A stretch of DNA of 34,084 bases, taken from the NCBI GenBank assembly GCA_902464015.1, contig CABQHM010000037.1:1-34084 (forward strand), given 5' to 3'. The position numbers were made by a program, and so were the translations under genes. Within the stretch, counting starts at the first letter, position 1. The number at the start of each line of letters is the position of its first letter. Origin of the DNA: an uncultured Coriobacteriales bacterium. Its GTDB lineage: Bacteria; Actinomycetota; Coriobacteriia; Coriobacteriales; UMGS124. Below the pieces are notes generated by a model that was given only the letters and a program-made list of their open reading frames with translations, searched no databases and had not been told where the DNA came from. Below, piece after piece: positions 23,486-31,275 of this stretch.

Positions 23486-23643
23486 CCTCCTTCCAACGAA
23501 TAGAGGCTCCCATCCATGGAAAACATACCGTCTGCAGGGTACCCAATGTCGCCTTTGCCTGTGTTCGGGTTAAGATGCCTGCGAGAAAAAAAGAACCTTT
23601 TCCCACGACGTATGCCACTCACGCCAAGGAGGGCCCGACAACC

Positions 23644-24564
23644 ATGACCCAAGAGATTAACCAGCAGCTTCTAGGCGGGGAGCGCGCCTTGTTTCACGCT
23701 CGTGACCTGCGCATTGTCGACACTGTCTTTACCGACGGCGAGTCCCCTCTTAAAGAAAGCTCTGACATCGAGCTTGTGGGGAGCGCGTTTCGCTGGAAGT
23801 ACCCACTGTGGTACGCCACGCACGTCACGGCGTGCAAGTGCACGTGGTTCGAGATGGCGCGCTCGGGCGTGTGGTACACCGACGACATCTTGGTAGAGGA
23901 CTCCGTCATCGAGGCCCCGAAGAATTTCCGCCGCTGCACCGGTGTCACGCTTCGCAACGTGACGCTGCCCAATGCGACCGAGACACTGTGGACCTGCCGC
24001 GACGTCACGCTTGAAAACGTTACGGCAAAGGGCGACTACTTCGCCATGAACAGCGAGAACATCGAAGTGGACGGCCTTGTGCTCGATGGAAACTATTCCT
24101 TTGACGGGGCGCGCCACATACACGTGAAGAACTCTCGTCTACTCTCCAAGGACTCCTTCTGGAACACCGAGGACGTGCTCGTGGAGGATTCCTACATCGC
24201 CGGTGAGTACCTGGGCTGGAACTCCAAGCACCTGCGCTTGGTAAACTGCACCATTGAGAGTCTGCAGGGCATGTGTTACGCCGAGAACATCGTGCTTGAG
24301 AACTGCAAGCTCATCAATACGACGCTAGCATTTGAGTACTCAAGCGTTACCGCCAATCTCAAGGGCCGCGTCGAAAGCGTGCTCAACCCCGAGTCGGGCA
24401 CCATCGAAGCCGACCGAATCGGCGAGCTTATCCTGGACGATCGTCGCATCGACCCGGCCAAAACGAGCATCACCTGCCGCGTCGGCGAGGTTCCGGCTTC
24501 TGTTTCGCCCGAATCCGCCGGCGCCCAAGGCCCATGCAGTGTGGAAGCCGTGCTGGGAGATTAA
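23644..24564 (+). CDS. DUF3737 family protein, right-handed beta-helix
   Basis: The 306-residue protein belongs to the DUF3737 family, recognised by its start (LGGERALFHARDLRIVDTVF, GESPLKES) and by RWKYPLWYATHVTACKCTWF. It is built of repeating 20-25-residue coils (VTLRNVTLPN, VTLENVTAKG, IEVDGLVLDG, VLVEDSYIAG), the pattern of a right-handed parallel beta-helix. Such folds often bind or cleave carbohydrates, but no activity is established for this family that I know of. There is no signal peptide, so it should be cytoplasmic. The ATG at 23644 follows AAGGAGGG. It is divergent from the sugar kinase with shared operator-like sites, which supports a carbohydrate link. A strong terminator follows at 24609-24648. 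Confidence 0.85.
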   Translation: MTQEINQQLLGGERALFHARDLRIVDTVFTDGESPLKESSDIELVGSAFRWKYPLWYATHVTACKCTWFEMARSGVWYTDDILVEDSVIEAPKNFRRCTGVTLRNVTLPNATETLWTCRDVTLENVTAKGDYFAMNSENIEVDGLVLDGNYSFDGARHIHVKNSRLLSKDSFWNTEDVLVEDSYIAGEYLGWNSKHLRLVNCTIESLQGMCYAENIVLENCKLINTTLAFEYSSVTANLKGRVESVLNPESGTIEADRIGELILDDRRIDPAKTSITCRVGEVPASVSPESAGAQGPCSVEAVLGD

Positions 24565-24608
24565 CACTCATCCAGCCTACCCGCGCATCGCACGTTTCCG
24601 TTATCTCA

Positions 24609-24648
24609 GGCGGCCCGCGTCCATCGAGACACGGGCCGCCTTTTCCTT
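24609..24648 (+). terminator. Terminator of the DUF3737 gene
   Basis: GGCGGCCCG (24609-24617) pairs with CGGGCCGCC (24632-24640), followed by TTTTCCTTT. It lies between convergent genes and touches the end of the TetR gene; the hairpin may serve both directions. Confidence 0.85.
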
Positions 24649-25340
24649 TAGTGCGCTTGCGGGAAGGGCAGAATGACTTCCGTCTCCAGAAACACCTGCT
24701 TGAGGGAATTGGCCGCTTCTTCGTATGCAATGTCTTGAGTATCGATCAACTCGAGAAGCAGGCGAAACGCCGCCCATATCCGCAACCCCTGCTGCTGCGC
24801 GACGGCATCATCCATTCCCATCGACATAAGGCAGCCCCTTGTATAGCTCAATGGGCCCGCTCCCAGATACTGTCGATGCAGCTGTTCCATGCGCGGGGTA
24901 CGAAAGCGGTCAATTTCAATCATGCGACGAAAGGGCGCCGCGATGGGGTCAGTCGCCCAGTAATAGAACATGTCGAGCGTAAAAGCGCGAAAGGCAGCAA
25001 AGAGAGATGCAGCGTTTTCGTCAGACGCGAGACCACCGTCTGAGGACTGCTGGTTGGACAAAGAATCGTCGCACGTCAGCGGATCCTCAGCTGGCACGCC
25101 CGCAGTCTCAGCATGCGTGGCGTCGGCTTCCTCCATCCGCGCGCAAATGGCCTCCAGGAGAGCATCTTTGCCAGCAAAATGCTTGTAAATAGCACCCTGC
25201 GTAATGCCAACCTCACCTGCGATATCACGCATAGAGGTTCCCTCGTAGCCATTGCGAGAGAAGAGGCGAAGCGCCACCATGAGGATGGATTCGCGCGTGG
25301 TGGCAGCGATTGGCGATGCAGACGTTCCCTCGTGGGCCAC
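24648..25340 (-). CDS. TetR-family transcriptional regulator
   Basis: This 230-residue regulator has the TetR helix-turn-helix at about residues 15-62 (TRESILMVALRLFSRNGYEG, TSMRDIAGEVGITQGAIYKH, FAGKDALLEAI). The ligand-binding helices have a Ser/Asp/Gln-rich insert (residues about 85-110) that looks flexible. The GTG at 25340 follows AAAGGACC. It lies downstream of the broken methyltransferase gene on the same strand, whose promoter region carries two TetR-type palindromes (26163-26214), so it may repress that gene and possibly itself through a shared transcript. The ligand is unknown. Confidence 0.88.
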   Translation of the reverse strand: MAHEGTSASPIAATTRESILMVALRLFSRNGYEGTSMRDIAGEVGITQGAIYKHFAGKDALLEAICARMEEADATHAETAGVPAEDPLTCDDSLSNQQSSDGGLASDENAASLFAAFRAFTLDMFYYWATDPIAAPFRRMIEIDRFRTPRMEQLHRQYLGAGPLSYTRGCLMSMGMDDAVAQQQGLRIWAAFRLLLELIDTQDIAYEEAANSLKQVFLETEVILPFPQAH

Positions 25341-25405
25341 ACTCGGTCCTTTCCCCGTTGGTCGGATGGCTGAAGTCGGCGAATATCATACCGCGCGAAC
25401 CGCCA

Positions 25406-26140
25406 TCACATACCCACCTTTGTTGAGAGCTTCTCCAGCACGACGCCGATGAAGTTGAGATGCTTCCCCGCGCCCGCCTCCATCGAGGCGCGGTCACCTA
25501 TCGCGTAGGGATTGTCACAGGTAAGCCAGTCGGCCCAGGCCTCTTCGTTGGTCTTCATCTCTCACATGTCAACGATGCGTGCGCCGGTGATCTGCTTGAA
25601 AATACCGTGCCACCAGGTCATATCATGCATGTAGTCGAGCTGCTCGGGTGTCCAGGAAACGAGCAGCTCAGGCGGAATGTCGTCATGGCAGTCATGCGTA
25701 AGACCAGAAATTGCCATCAGGATCCGCCCATGAGGTTTCAAAAAGGGAAGGAGCTTCTTATCAAGGAAGCTGCCTTCACGTCCAAAGAAGTTATATGCGT
25801 CGATGCAGGTGATGGCGTCAAATTCCTCGCGCTCAAACGGGAGGTCGGCGGCATCGGCATGCACCGCATGTACCTGATCGGACATGATTCCCAGGCTGGA
25901 GAGAAACGCCTGATTCTCATTGGGGTCGCTCCACAAATCGCCCGCCATTACGGTAAAACCGTATTGCTGGTAAAGAAACGCCGAGGTCAGCGCCATGCCG
26001 CTTCCCAGATCAAGCACCCGCGAGCCCCTAAGTACGGGATGGCGCTCCAAGACCTCCTCTGCCAGCTTGAGCGGGTTGGGTCCCATGATCTTGCTGCGAA
26101 CGAGTTCGACGGGATACCTCTCAGCGTGCGGATACTCCAT
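25406..26140 (-). pseudogene. Class I SAM-dependent methyltransferase with in-frame TGA
   Basis: The intact part (192 codons from ATG 26140, GAAAGAGG upstream) has a SAM-binding motif RVLDLGSGMALTSAFLYQQY and later DAITCIDAYNFFG and FLKPHGRILMAISG. It stops at TGA 25562-25564 after GARIVDM. The same frame then runs on for 51 codons (EMKTNEEAWADWLTCDNPYA, IGDRASMEAGAGKHLNFIGV) to a TGA at 25406-25408. The continuation is clearly the family's normal C-terminus, giving about 244 residues. A single C-to-T change of CGA (Arg) explains the stop. The product without the tail may be inactive. The substrate is not known. Two palindromic operators lie upstream, and the TetR gene follows. Confidence 0.8.
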
Positions 26141-26162
26141 ATCGATCGCCTCTTTCAAAATG

Positions 26163-26214
26163 GTGAACATTCGTTTACCACGTGGCAACGCCATAATAGT
26201 AAACGTTCGTTCAC
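26163..26214. promoter_or_regulatory. Two TetR-type palindromic operators
   Basis: GTGAACATTCGTTTAC (26163-26178) and GTAAACGTTCGTTCAC (26199-26214) both fit GTRAAC-NNNN-GTTYAC, 36 bp apart, 22-75 bp upstream of the methyltransferase start. Size and symmetry fit TetR-family dimers, and the adjacent TetR protein is the obvious candidate. Confidence 0.65.
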
Positions 26215-26313
26215 CAGTCAAGGAAGGAGTTGGCAGCAACGTGACGTGCATGAGTCTTGGCGTCCCATCGATATCGGAAGCAAACGGTAGTCCGGGGCAG
26301 CACCGCCCAAATA

Positions 26314-27810
26314 CTATGCGATCGATAGACTCTTCTTTTGAATTCGCGCCTCTTCAACCAGGGCAAACAGTTCCTCACGCGTATGGCTGTCAAGCTTCTG
26401 ATACACGTGCCGGATGTGGGCCTTGGCCGTTCCGTTTGCCACACAAAGCTCAGCTTCAATGTCACGTGCCGTCTTGTGTTGGGCAAGGAGTAACAATACC
26501 TCGCCCTCGCGCTGCGACAGATTGCGCTGGTGAGAGACTTCAGCACACGCGCGTGCCAGCGAATGCTTCTCCTCAACGGCGCGCGAACGTTCTGGCTCAG
26601 GTTGTGTAGCCGCAAGCTCCATGCCCCAAGACGAGTCGAGCCTGCTTTCGCGCAGGGCAACAAGCGTTGCCGCCATGACAACGACGATGAGCAGGGGAGT
26701 CATCGGGATGCCCATGGTGCCCAACCAACCCTCGAGGGCACGACCGGCAATCATGGCAACCTGTCGCACCGACCGCTCGATTCCAAAAAGCCACACCGCA
26801 CTTGCTCCCCAGCGATAGCAAATGGAACCGATCATCGTCATGATGAAAATCTGGCTGGCTGTGTAGCCCCAGTTAGCAAACAGGTTGCGTGCCCAACTGT
26901 TCCACTCGCATGTCGTAGACAAGATGAGAAAGACAGCAGACATAAAAGGCAGCACGGTGCCGTACACCGGCCCGAAATCTACCTTGCGCGAGGCAAACAC
27001 GATGATCGCTGCCACAAACAGGGCACACCCAATAGTACCTGCCGACTCATTGGACCGCGAAACCTCGAAAATCGAGGACTGCAGCAGGCCATAAGAGAAG
27101 GAGTAGATTGCGACAACCAACACAGGCTTCCACGGAAAAGAGAAACTCGCCCATTCGCCCTCACCGGGAGGCGTCACGAGCTTGCGTCCATAGCAGCTGT
27201 TCAAGCACATGATTGAGACTATAGGAAGGGCACAGGTCATGACAGGCAACCTGCTCAAATCGATACCACCGTACACCCACCCCAAGGCAGCACCAACAAC
27301 AAGAGACGCAGAATAGTAGAGGCAAATGCGCACGGGGCTGAGTCTTCCATACGCCTCAGACCACAGCAGAATGACAAGCGAGGTGCCAACACCGCCGAGT
27401 ACGGTGCATGCCCACAGCGAGGGTGTTGCAAGGAAGGGAAACCACCAGGCGGCATATCCGCACAACGTGGAACAAACCAACAGAGCCATGCACGTCGGAC
27501 GTGACCAACGCTGCGAGACAAGTGGAGTAAGGCGATGAGCAAGGCTCAAACAAACCATCAGCGAGGCGACCATTACGACATCGAAGGCGTTTTGTGAAAC
27601 AAAAAGACCGCCGAATCCTTCAATGAGGTCACGATCGAAGAGAACGTTAAGCCATGCGCGATAGACGCCCAAACCCAGGAACGGCAGTGGGACAAGGGGA
27701 GTAGCGGTCAGCCATGCAAGAAGTTTGGCCCAGATGCCAGTCTGGCCAACAACCTCATCGGCATCCGTCCCAGCGGCTTCGTCCATGTCCACGGCTTCCA
27801 TCTGACTCAC
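26314..27810 (-). CDS. Membrane-anchored LuxR-type regulator
   Basis: This 498-residue protein has about 12 hydrophobic segments from residue 28 to about 395 (for example AFDVVMVASLMVCLSLAHRL, VLVVAIYSFSYGLL, LLIVVVMAATLVAL) and a LuxR/FixJ helix-turn-helix at about residues 430-490 (LSQREGEVLLLLAQHKTARD, ANGTAKAHIRHVYQKLD). Fusions of a transporter-like membrane domain with a LuxR output are abundant in Eggerthellaceae and usually lie next to a reductase gene. Here the divergent neighbour is the Tat flavoprotein gene at 28249. The membrane domain probably senses a small molecule outside or in the membrane, which is inference. The start is GTG 27810 or ATG 27801, both with a weak ribosome site (AAAAGGG). 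Confidence 0.87.
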   Translation of the reverse strand: MSQMEAVDMDEAAGTDADEVVGQTGIWAKLLAWLTATPLVPLPFLGLGVYRAWLNVLFDRDLIEGFGGLFVSQNAFDVVMVASLMVCLSLAHRLTPLVSQRWSRPTCMALLVCSTLCGYAAWWFPFLATPSLWACTVLGGVGTSLVILLWSEAYGRLSPVRICLYYSASLVVGAALGWVYGGIDLSRLPVMTCALPIVSIMCLNSCYGRKLVTPPGEGEWASFSFPWKPVLVVAIYSFSYGLLQSSIFEVSRSNESAGTIGCALFVAAIIVFASRKVDFGPVYGTVLPFMSAVFLILSTTCEWNSWARNLFANWGYTASQIFIMTMIGSICYRWGASAVWLFGIERSVRQVAMIAGRALEGWLGTMGIPMTPLLIVVVMAATLVALRESRLDSSWGMELAATQPEPERSRAVEEKHSLARACAEVSHQRNLSQREGEVLLLLAQHKTARDIEAELCVANGTAKAHIRHVYQKLDSHTREELFALVEEARIQKKSLSIA

Positions 27811-28248
27811 GTAACCACAACCCTTTTCTTACGCAACCAAACAACAATGGCACCTATTGTATCGGCCCATCCGTATCCCCATGCCGCATCTCACTGTTCG
27901 TTGGTTTGTCAACGACAACAAACCGAGCTTTCCTAACGCTAATACACGACGACCCCGTTTCACCTAATCGTTTCGCCCTTTGCGACACCACCATTATCAT
28001 CATTCCAGCTCAGATAAGGGGTTATAGCAAAGGGTTATTTTTTCCAACGACATGGTTATGACTTTAGGCCGTGCCAATTCCGCCGTGATGGGGCCATAGT
28101 CGAGTCAGTCGCAAGCGTCGGTGCACGGCAAACGGAGCAAAGCGAAGGAATCATCTTCTTGGCTCCCCGACATCCGTCTTAGCTGAGCGCCGGCATCTGC
28201 GACGCACGACACGTCTGTATTTCAAGCATTTGAGAAAAGGAGCATGCG
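27811..28248. promoter_or_regulatory. Divergent regulatory region between LuxR and flavoprotein genes
   Basis: This region has no gene. It contains a direct repeat AAGGGGTTAT / AAAGGGTTAT near 28016-28040, about 15 bp apart, a candidate activator site. A minus-strand TACAAT at 27856-27861 could be a -10 box for the LuxR gene without a good -35. The flavoprotein start at 28249 is preceded by AAAAGGAG. Confidence 0.35.
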
Positions 28249-29940
28249 ATGTCGAACCTGTCACGTAGGAACTTCGTCAAGGGTGCCGGTCTGGCCGGAG
28301 CTGCCGTGGCCGCTACGGCCGCAGCCGTGCCCGCACTGGCCGACGAGGCCGCTGCCGACGTTGTCTACCCCGAGGGCCTGCAGGCCTCCGACTTTGCCGA
28401 GTCGCCCGTTGAGCTCGCACCCGTTACCGACTTTGCAGCCGAGTACACCTACGACGTCGTTGTCATCGGCGCCGGCACTGGCGGCGTCCCCGCGGCCCTC
28501 TCGGCTGTGGAGGAAGGCGCGACTGCCTGATGCCTGCAGAAGGAGAGCGCCCCGCTTTCCCAGGGCGGCACCTCCACCGGCATCATGCTCGACGAGAGCG
28601 ACGAGCAGGGCGTCATGAACCATATGCAGGGCTTCATCGAAGACTGCCATTGGCGCGCTGACCGCGGCCTTGCTCGCTTCTATTACGATCACTCCGGCGA
28701 GACCATGCGTTGGATGGAAGTCCGCTCCATGGAGGCCGGTTTCCCGCCCTACAGCATCGGCGAAGTCACGTTCGAGTATGAGGACGGCACCAAGTGCACG
28801 AAGCGCTCCAACCGCTTCGGACCCAAGCCGTACACCAACAACGAGCTCATCAACGCCCTTGCCAAGCTGGCCGAGGAGCGCGGCGTCGATTTCTATTACA
28901 GCACCCCCGGCATCCAGCTTATCCAGGACGAATCCGGTGCCGTGACAGGCGTCGTGGGCAAGAATGAGGCCGGCGAGTACATCAAGTTCAATGCCACGAA
29001 GGGCGTCATCGTCTCCACGGGCGACTATCAGAACAACCAGAGCCTCGTTGAGCGTTACTGCCCCGACGTCAAGGAATTTGACCGCAAGCAGGCCGGCAAG
29101 ACCGGCGACGGCATCCTCATGACGATGGCAATCGGCGCCGGTTTTGTGCCCGTGGGCCACTCGCACATGATGCATGACTTTGACTCCGGCCCCATGTTCA
29201 ACGAGCCCTTCCTCACCGTCAATGAGAACGGCGAGCGCTTCATGAACGAGGACGCCGAGTTCGAGCAGCTCAACAACGAGCTGCGCTATCAGCCCAGGCC
29301 CGGCTGGTACTCGCAGATCTTCGACGCCAACTACGTCGATCAGGTAACCGAGTGGGGCGGCAAGGCAACAGCCCCCGAGAAGCTTGAAGTCTATATGCCC
29401 GACATCGAGATGGACCGTTCCGTGGAGTCGGGCGCTGGCGTGCTCGAGTACCTCATCGACACCCATCGCTGTGACACCCTCGAGGAGCTTGCCTAGGCCC
29501 TTGGCGTTCCGGCCGATGCGCTGATTGCAAGCGTCGAGCGCTACAACGAGCTTGTCGACTCGGGCTTTGACAGCGATTTTGGCAAAAAGGCCTGCTACAT
29601 GAAGCGCATCGACACGCCACCCTTCTACGGCATCCACAAGCACATCCGCGTTTCCGCCTTGTGCGCAGGCATGACGGTCAATGCAAACTACCAGGTCACT
29701 AAGGCAGATGGCACCGTCATCCCCAACCTGTGGGCAACGGGCTTTGGTGCTGGTCAGCTTTGCGGCCTGCCCGACTGGTCCATGTACACGGGCGGCATGA
29801 GCGCCGGTCACTGCATGACCTCTGGCCGCTACTGTGGCATTGCCGCCGCGACGGGCAAGTACGAGCCAACAACCCCCATCACCGATGAGGACGTCGCAGC
29901 CGCCGGATACGATATGGATCAGATCCACGGCAAGAAGTAG
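28249..29940 (+). pseudogene. Tat-exported FAD-dependent reductase with two in-frame stop codons
   Basis: The 564-codon frame encodes a Tat signal (NLSRRNFVKGAG), the FAD motif VVVIGAGTGGVPAALSAVEE and a complete FAD_binding_2 reductase of the fumarate/urocanate reductase type (GMTVNANYQV..., NLWATGFGAGQLCGLPDWS). It is interrupted by TGA 28528-28530 just after the first Rossmann strands and by TAG 29494-29496 in LEELA*ALGVPADA. Sequence on both sides of each stop is normal for the family, with no frame change. TAG fits CAG (Gln) with C to T; TGA fits TGG or CGA. Unlike the homologue at 8327, it cannot yield a full protein without readthrough. The divergent membrane LuxR gene is the probable regulator. 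A strong hairpin follows. Confidence 0.85.
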
Positions 29941-29966
29941 CCGATAGCGAGCTGAGCCAATCATTT

Positions 29967-29999
29967 GGGGGCGTCCTTCCGGAATGGAAGGACGCCCCC
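29967..29999. terminator. 14-bp symmetric hairpin between convergent genes
   Basis: GGGGGCGTCCTTCC-ggaat-GGAAGGACGCCCCC is a perfect stem between the flavoprotein gene (plus) and the release-factor-like gene (minus). No clear U tract on either strand, but position suggests a two-way terminator. Confidence 0.6.
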
Positions 30000-30016
30000 A
30001 TCTCCGAAACGGACGC

Positions 30017-30463
30017 CTAATACTCTCGCGACAAATCAACCTTGCCGCGCAGGCTTTTCTTCTGGGACACCTCGTGCTTGGACTGCAGGCGACGCTCCTT
30101 CGATCGGCGGGGCACGCGTGTCTTCAGGCGCTTCTTCGGAGGTCTTGAGCGTCGTTCAAGCTCGGCGCGCAGCTTAGCCAGACATGCCTGACGATTGAGG
30201 AGCTGGGAGCGCTCGGAACGCGCCACAACGACGATTCCCGTAGGCGTGTGCCGCATGCGCACTGCCGAGTCGGCCGTGTTCACGCCTTGCCCGCCCGGAC
30301 CTGTCGCATGGAACGTCTCTATCTCGCAGCAAGCAAGCACCTGGGTATCCCCCTGCTTGCAGAACGCAGCATAGTCGGCATGCGTCAGCGCCGGCACCTC
30401 CGGCGCTTCGCTCTTCACCTCAGGTGCCTGCGCATATTCCGATGATGTATCTTGTTCAGTCAT
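30017..30463 (-). CDS. Release-factor-like protein with GGQ motif
   Basis: This 148-residue protein holds the class I release factor domain 3: ETFHATGPGGQGVNTADSAV with the catalytic Gly-Gly-Gln, followed by VRMRHTPTGIVVVARSERSQ and a strongly basic tail (SRPPKKRLKTRVPRRSKERR). It lacks the codon-recognition domain, so it resembles ArfB/YaeJ or C12orf65-type factors, which hydrolyse peptidyl-tRNA on stalled ribosomes, the tail entering the empty mRNA channel. An N-terminal 40-residue acidic extension is unusual. The ATG at 30463 is preferred (GGAGAAC upstream). Ribosome rescue is a reasonable inference but not proven for this subgroup. It ends at a hairpin shared with the flavoprotein gene. 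Confidence 0.8.
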   Translation of the reverse strand: MTEQDTSSEYAQAPEVKSEAPEVPALTHADYAAFCKQGDTQVLACCEIETFHATGPGGQGVNTADSAVRMRHTPTGIVVVARSERSQLLNRQACLAKLRAELERRSRPPKKRLKTRVPRRSKERRLQSKHEVSQKKSLRGKVDLSREY

Positions 30464-30491
30464 AAACTCTTGTTCTCCTGAGTTTGGGCGA

Positions 30492-30764
30492 CTATGCAAC
30501 AGAAAGGTAGGCGTCCACCATGGCTCGCAACTCGTCAGAGCGTGTGCGACCATTCGCCCGCGCCTGCTTGTCTAGCGCTTGAATGGCCGACACTGGAAGC
30601 CTGAAGGTAACGGGTCGCACTTCTTCATCAGCGATTGAAGGCCTGCCGATGACAGGTTTGCCCAAGTGGCTGGCATCCCATGTCTGCTGTTCATACTGCT
30701 CCGCCCATCCATCAAGTTGCTCTTCTGTAACGCCGAACATCTCGTTGAGGTCCTCGCGGTCCAT
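30492..30764 (-). CDS. Antitoxin-like protein with ribbon-helix-helix domain
   Basis: This 90-residue protein has a C-terminal CopG/Arc-like ribbon-helix-helix (RPVTFRLPVSAIQALDKQAR, NGRTRSDELRAMVDAYL) and an acidic N-terminal helix (REDLNEMFGVTEEQLDGWAE) that likely neutralises its partner. The ATG at 30764 follows AAGGAGG. It begins 11 bp after the stop of the gene at 30776-31036, so the order is toxin first, antitoxin second, the reverse of most type II modules. The protein probably dimerises on the operator region upstream of the pair. Confidence 0.75.
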   Translation of the reverse strand: MDREDLNEMFGVTEEQLDGWAEQYEQQTWDASHLGKPVIGRPSIADEEVRPVTFRLPVSAIQALDKQARANGRTRSDELRAMVDAYLSVA

Positions 30765-30775
30765 TTCCAACCTCC

Positions 30776-31036
30776 TTATAGTCCGAGTTCGTTGAGAACT
30801 TTTTTGGTCGGCGGAACCAATGCGTGGTAAATAAGCCAGTCGCCACTGTCGCTTCGTATCCCGACCATCTCCATAAGCCTGGAATTTGCATCGATACCCA
30901 CAACAATGTGAGTTTCAACCTGTTCGTCCAGGCGCCGTCGGCCAACGATTGCATGCGTCCATGCATACAAGACATCCTGCGAATCAATTTCGGGATGCCG
31001 CTCGTGCACACGAGGGTGAACAAATACTCTAGACAT
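30776..31036 (-). CDS. Toxin-like small protein paired with RHH antitoxin
   Basis: The 86-residue protein starts SRVFVHPRVHERHPEIDSQD and contains VVGIDANSRLMEMVGIRSDS and WLIYHALVPPTKKVLNELGL. This pattern (HP/ERHPEI start, central GID strand, WLIYHA-PPT-K-L-ELGL end) is common among small actinobacterial proteins encoded with RHH antitoxins and resembles BrnT-like RNase folds; activity is inferred. The ATG at 31036 lies just downstream of a palindrome at 31047-31060. It ends 11 bp before the antitoxin start. Confidence 0.7.
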   Translation of the reverse strand: MSRVFVHPRVHERHPEIDSQDVLYAWTHAIVGRRRLDEQVETHIVVGIDANSRLMEMVGIRSDSGDWLIYHALVPPTKKVLNELGL

Positions 31037-31046
31037 GATACCCGAC

Positions 31047-31060
31047 TTTCGTTTACGAAA
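31047..31060. promoter_or_regulatory. Palindrome at the toxin/antitoxin promoter
   Basis: TTTCGT-tt-ACGAAA lies 10-24 bp upstream of the toxin start codon, over the ribosome site. It is a likely autoregulatory operator for the RHH protein or an mRNA hairpin hiding the start. Confidence 0.45.
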
Positions 31061-31210
31061 CAATAAGCTGGCAAACACGACTATTGGCCCTCGACAAGAC
31101 AAAGATGCCAACAGATGGTACGGGCATCAGGACCGGGCAAGACACGCGTCCGCGAAACGATGCGATAAGCAGTATAGCTTCATGGGAGACAAGAGGCAGA
31201 CCCTCAAAAC

Positions 31211-31243
31211 AAAGAAGCCGTCCCGCAGACGCACGGGACGGCT
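31211..31243 (-). terminator. Terminator of the Eis-like acetyltransferase gene
   Basis: On the minus strand AGCCGTCCCG pairs with CGGGACGGCT (arms 31216-31225 and 31234-31243), followed by UCUUUG. It lies about 30 bp past the stop at 31276. Confidence 0.7.
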
Positions 31244-31275
31244 CTCGATTGCTTGGCGACTCTAAAAGCTACGCC

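Noticed and set aside
28528..28530. Selenocysteine codon (TGA next to TGC) in the flavoprotein
   Set aside because: The position is at the end of a Rossmann strand and not a catalytic site, no convincing SECIS-like hairpin was seen, and the same gene also has a TAG.
25406..29940. Genome-wide recoding of TGA or TAG
   Set aside because: TGA, TAG and TAA all end intact genes here (for example TGA at 11934, TAG at 2142, TAA at 9997), so none is generally reassigned.
28261..30039. 592-codon minus-strand frame opposite the broken flavoprotein
   Set aside because: It has the same shadow character. It stays open only because of codon bias on the other strand, and it would run through the convergent hairpin.
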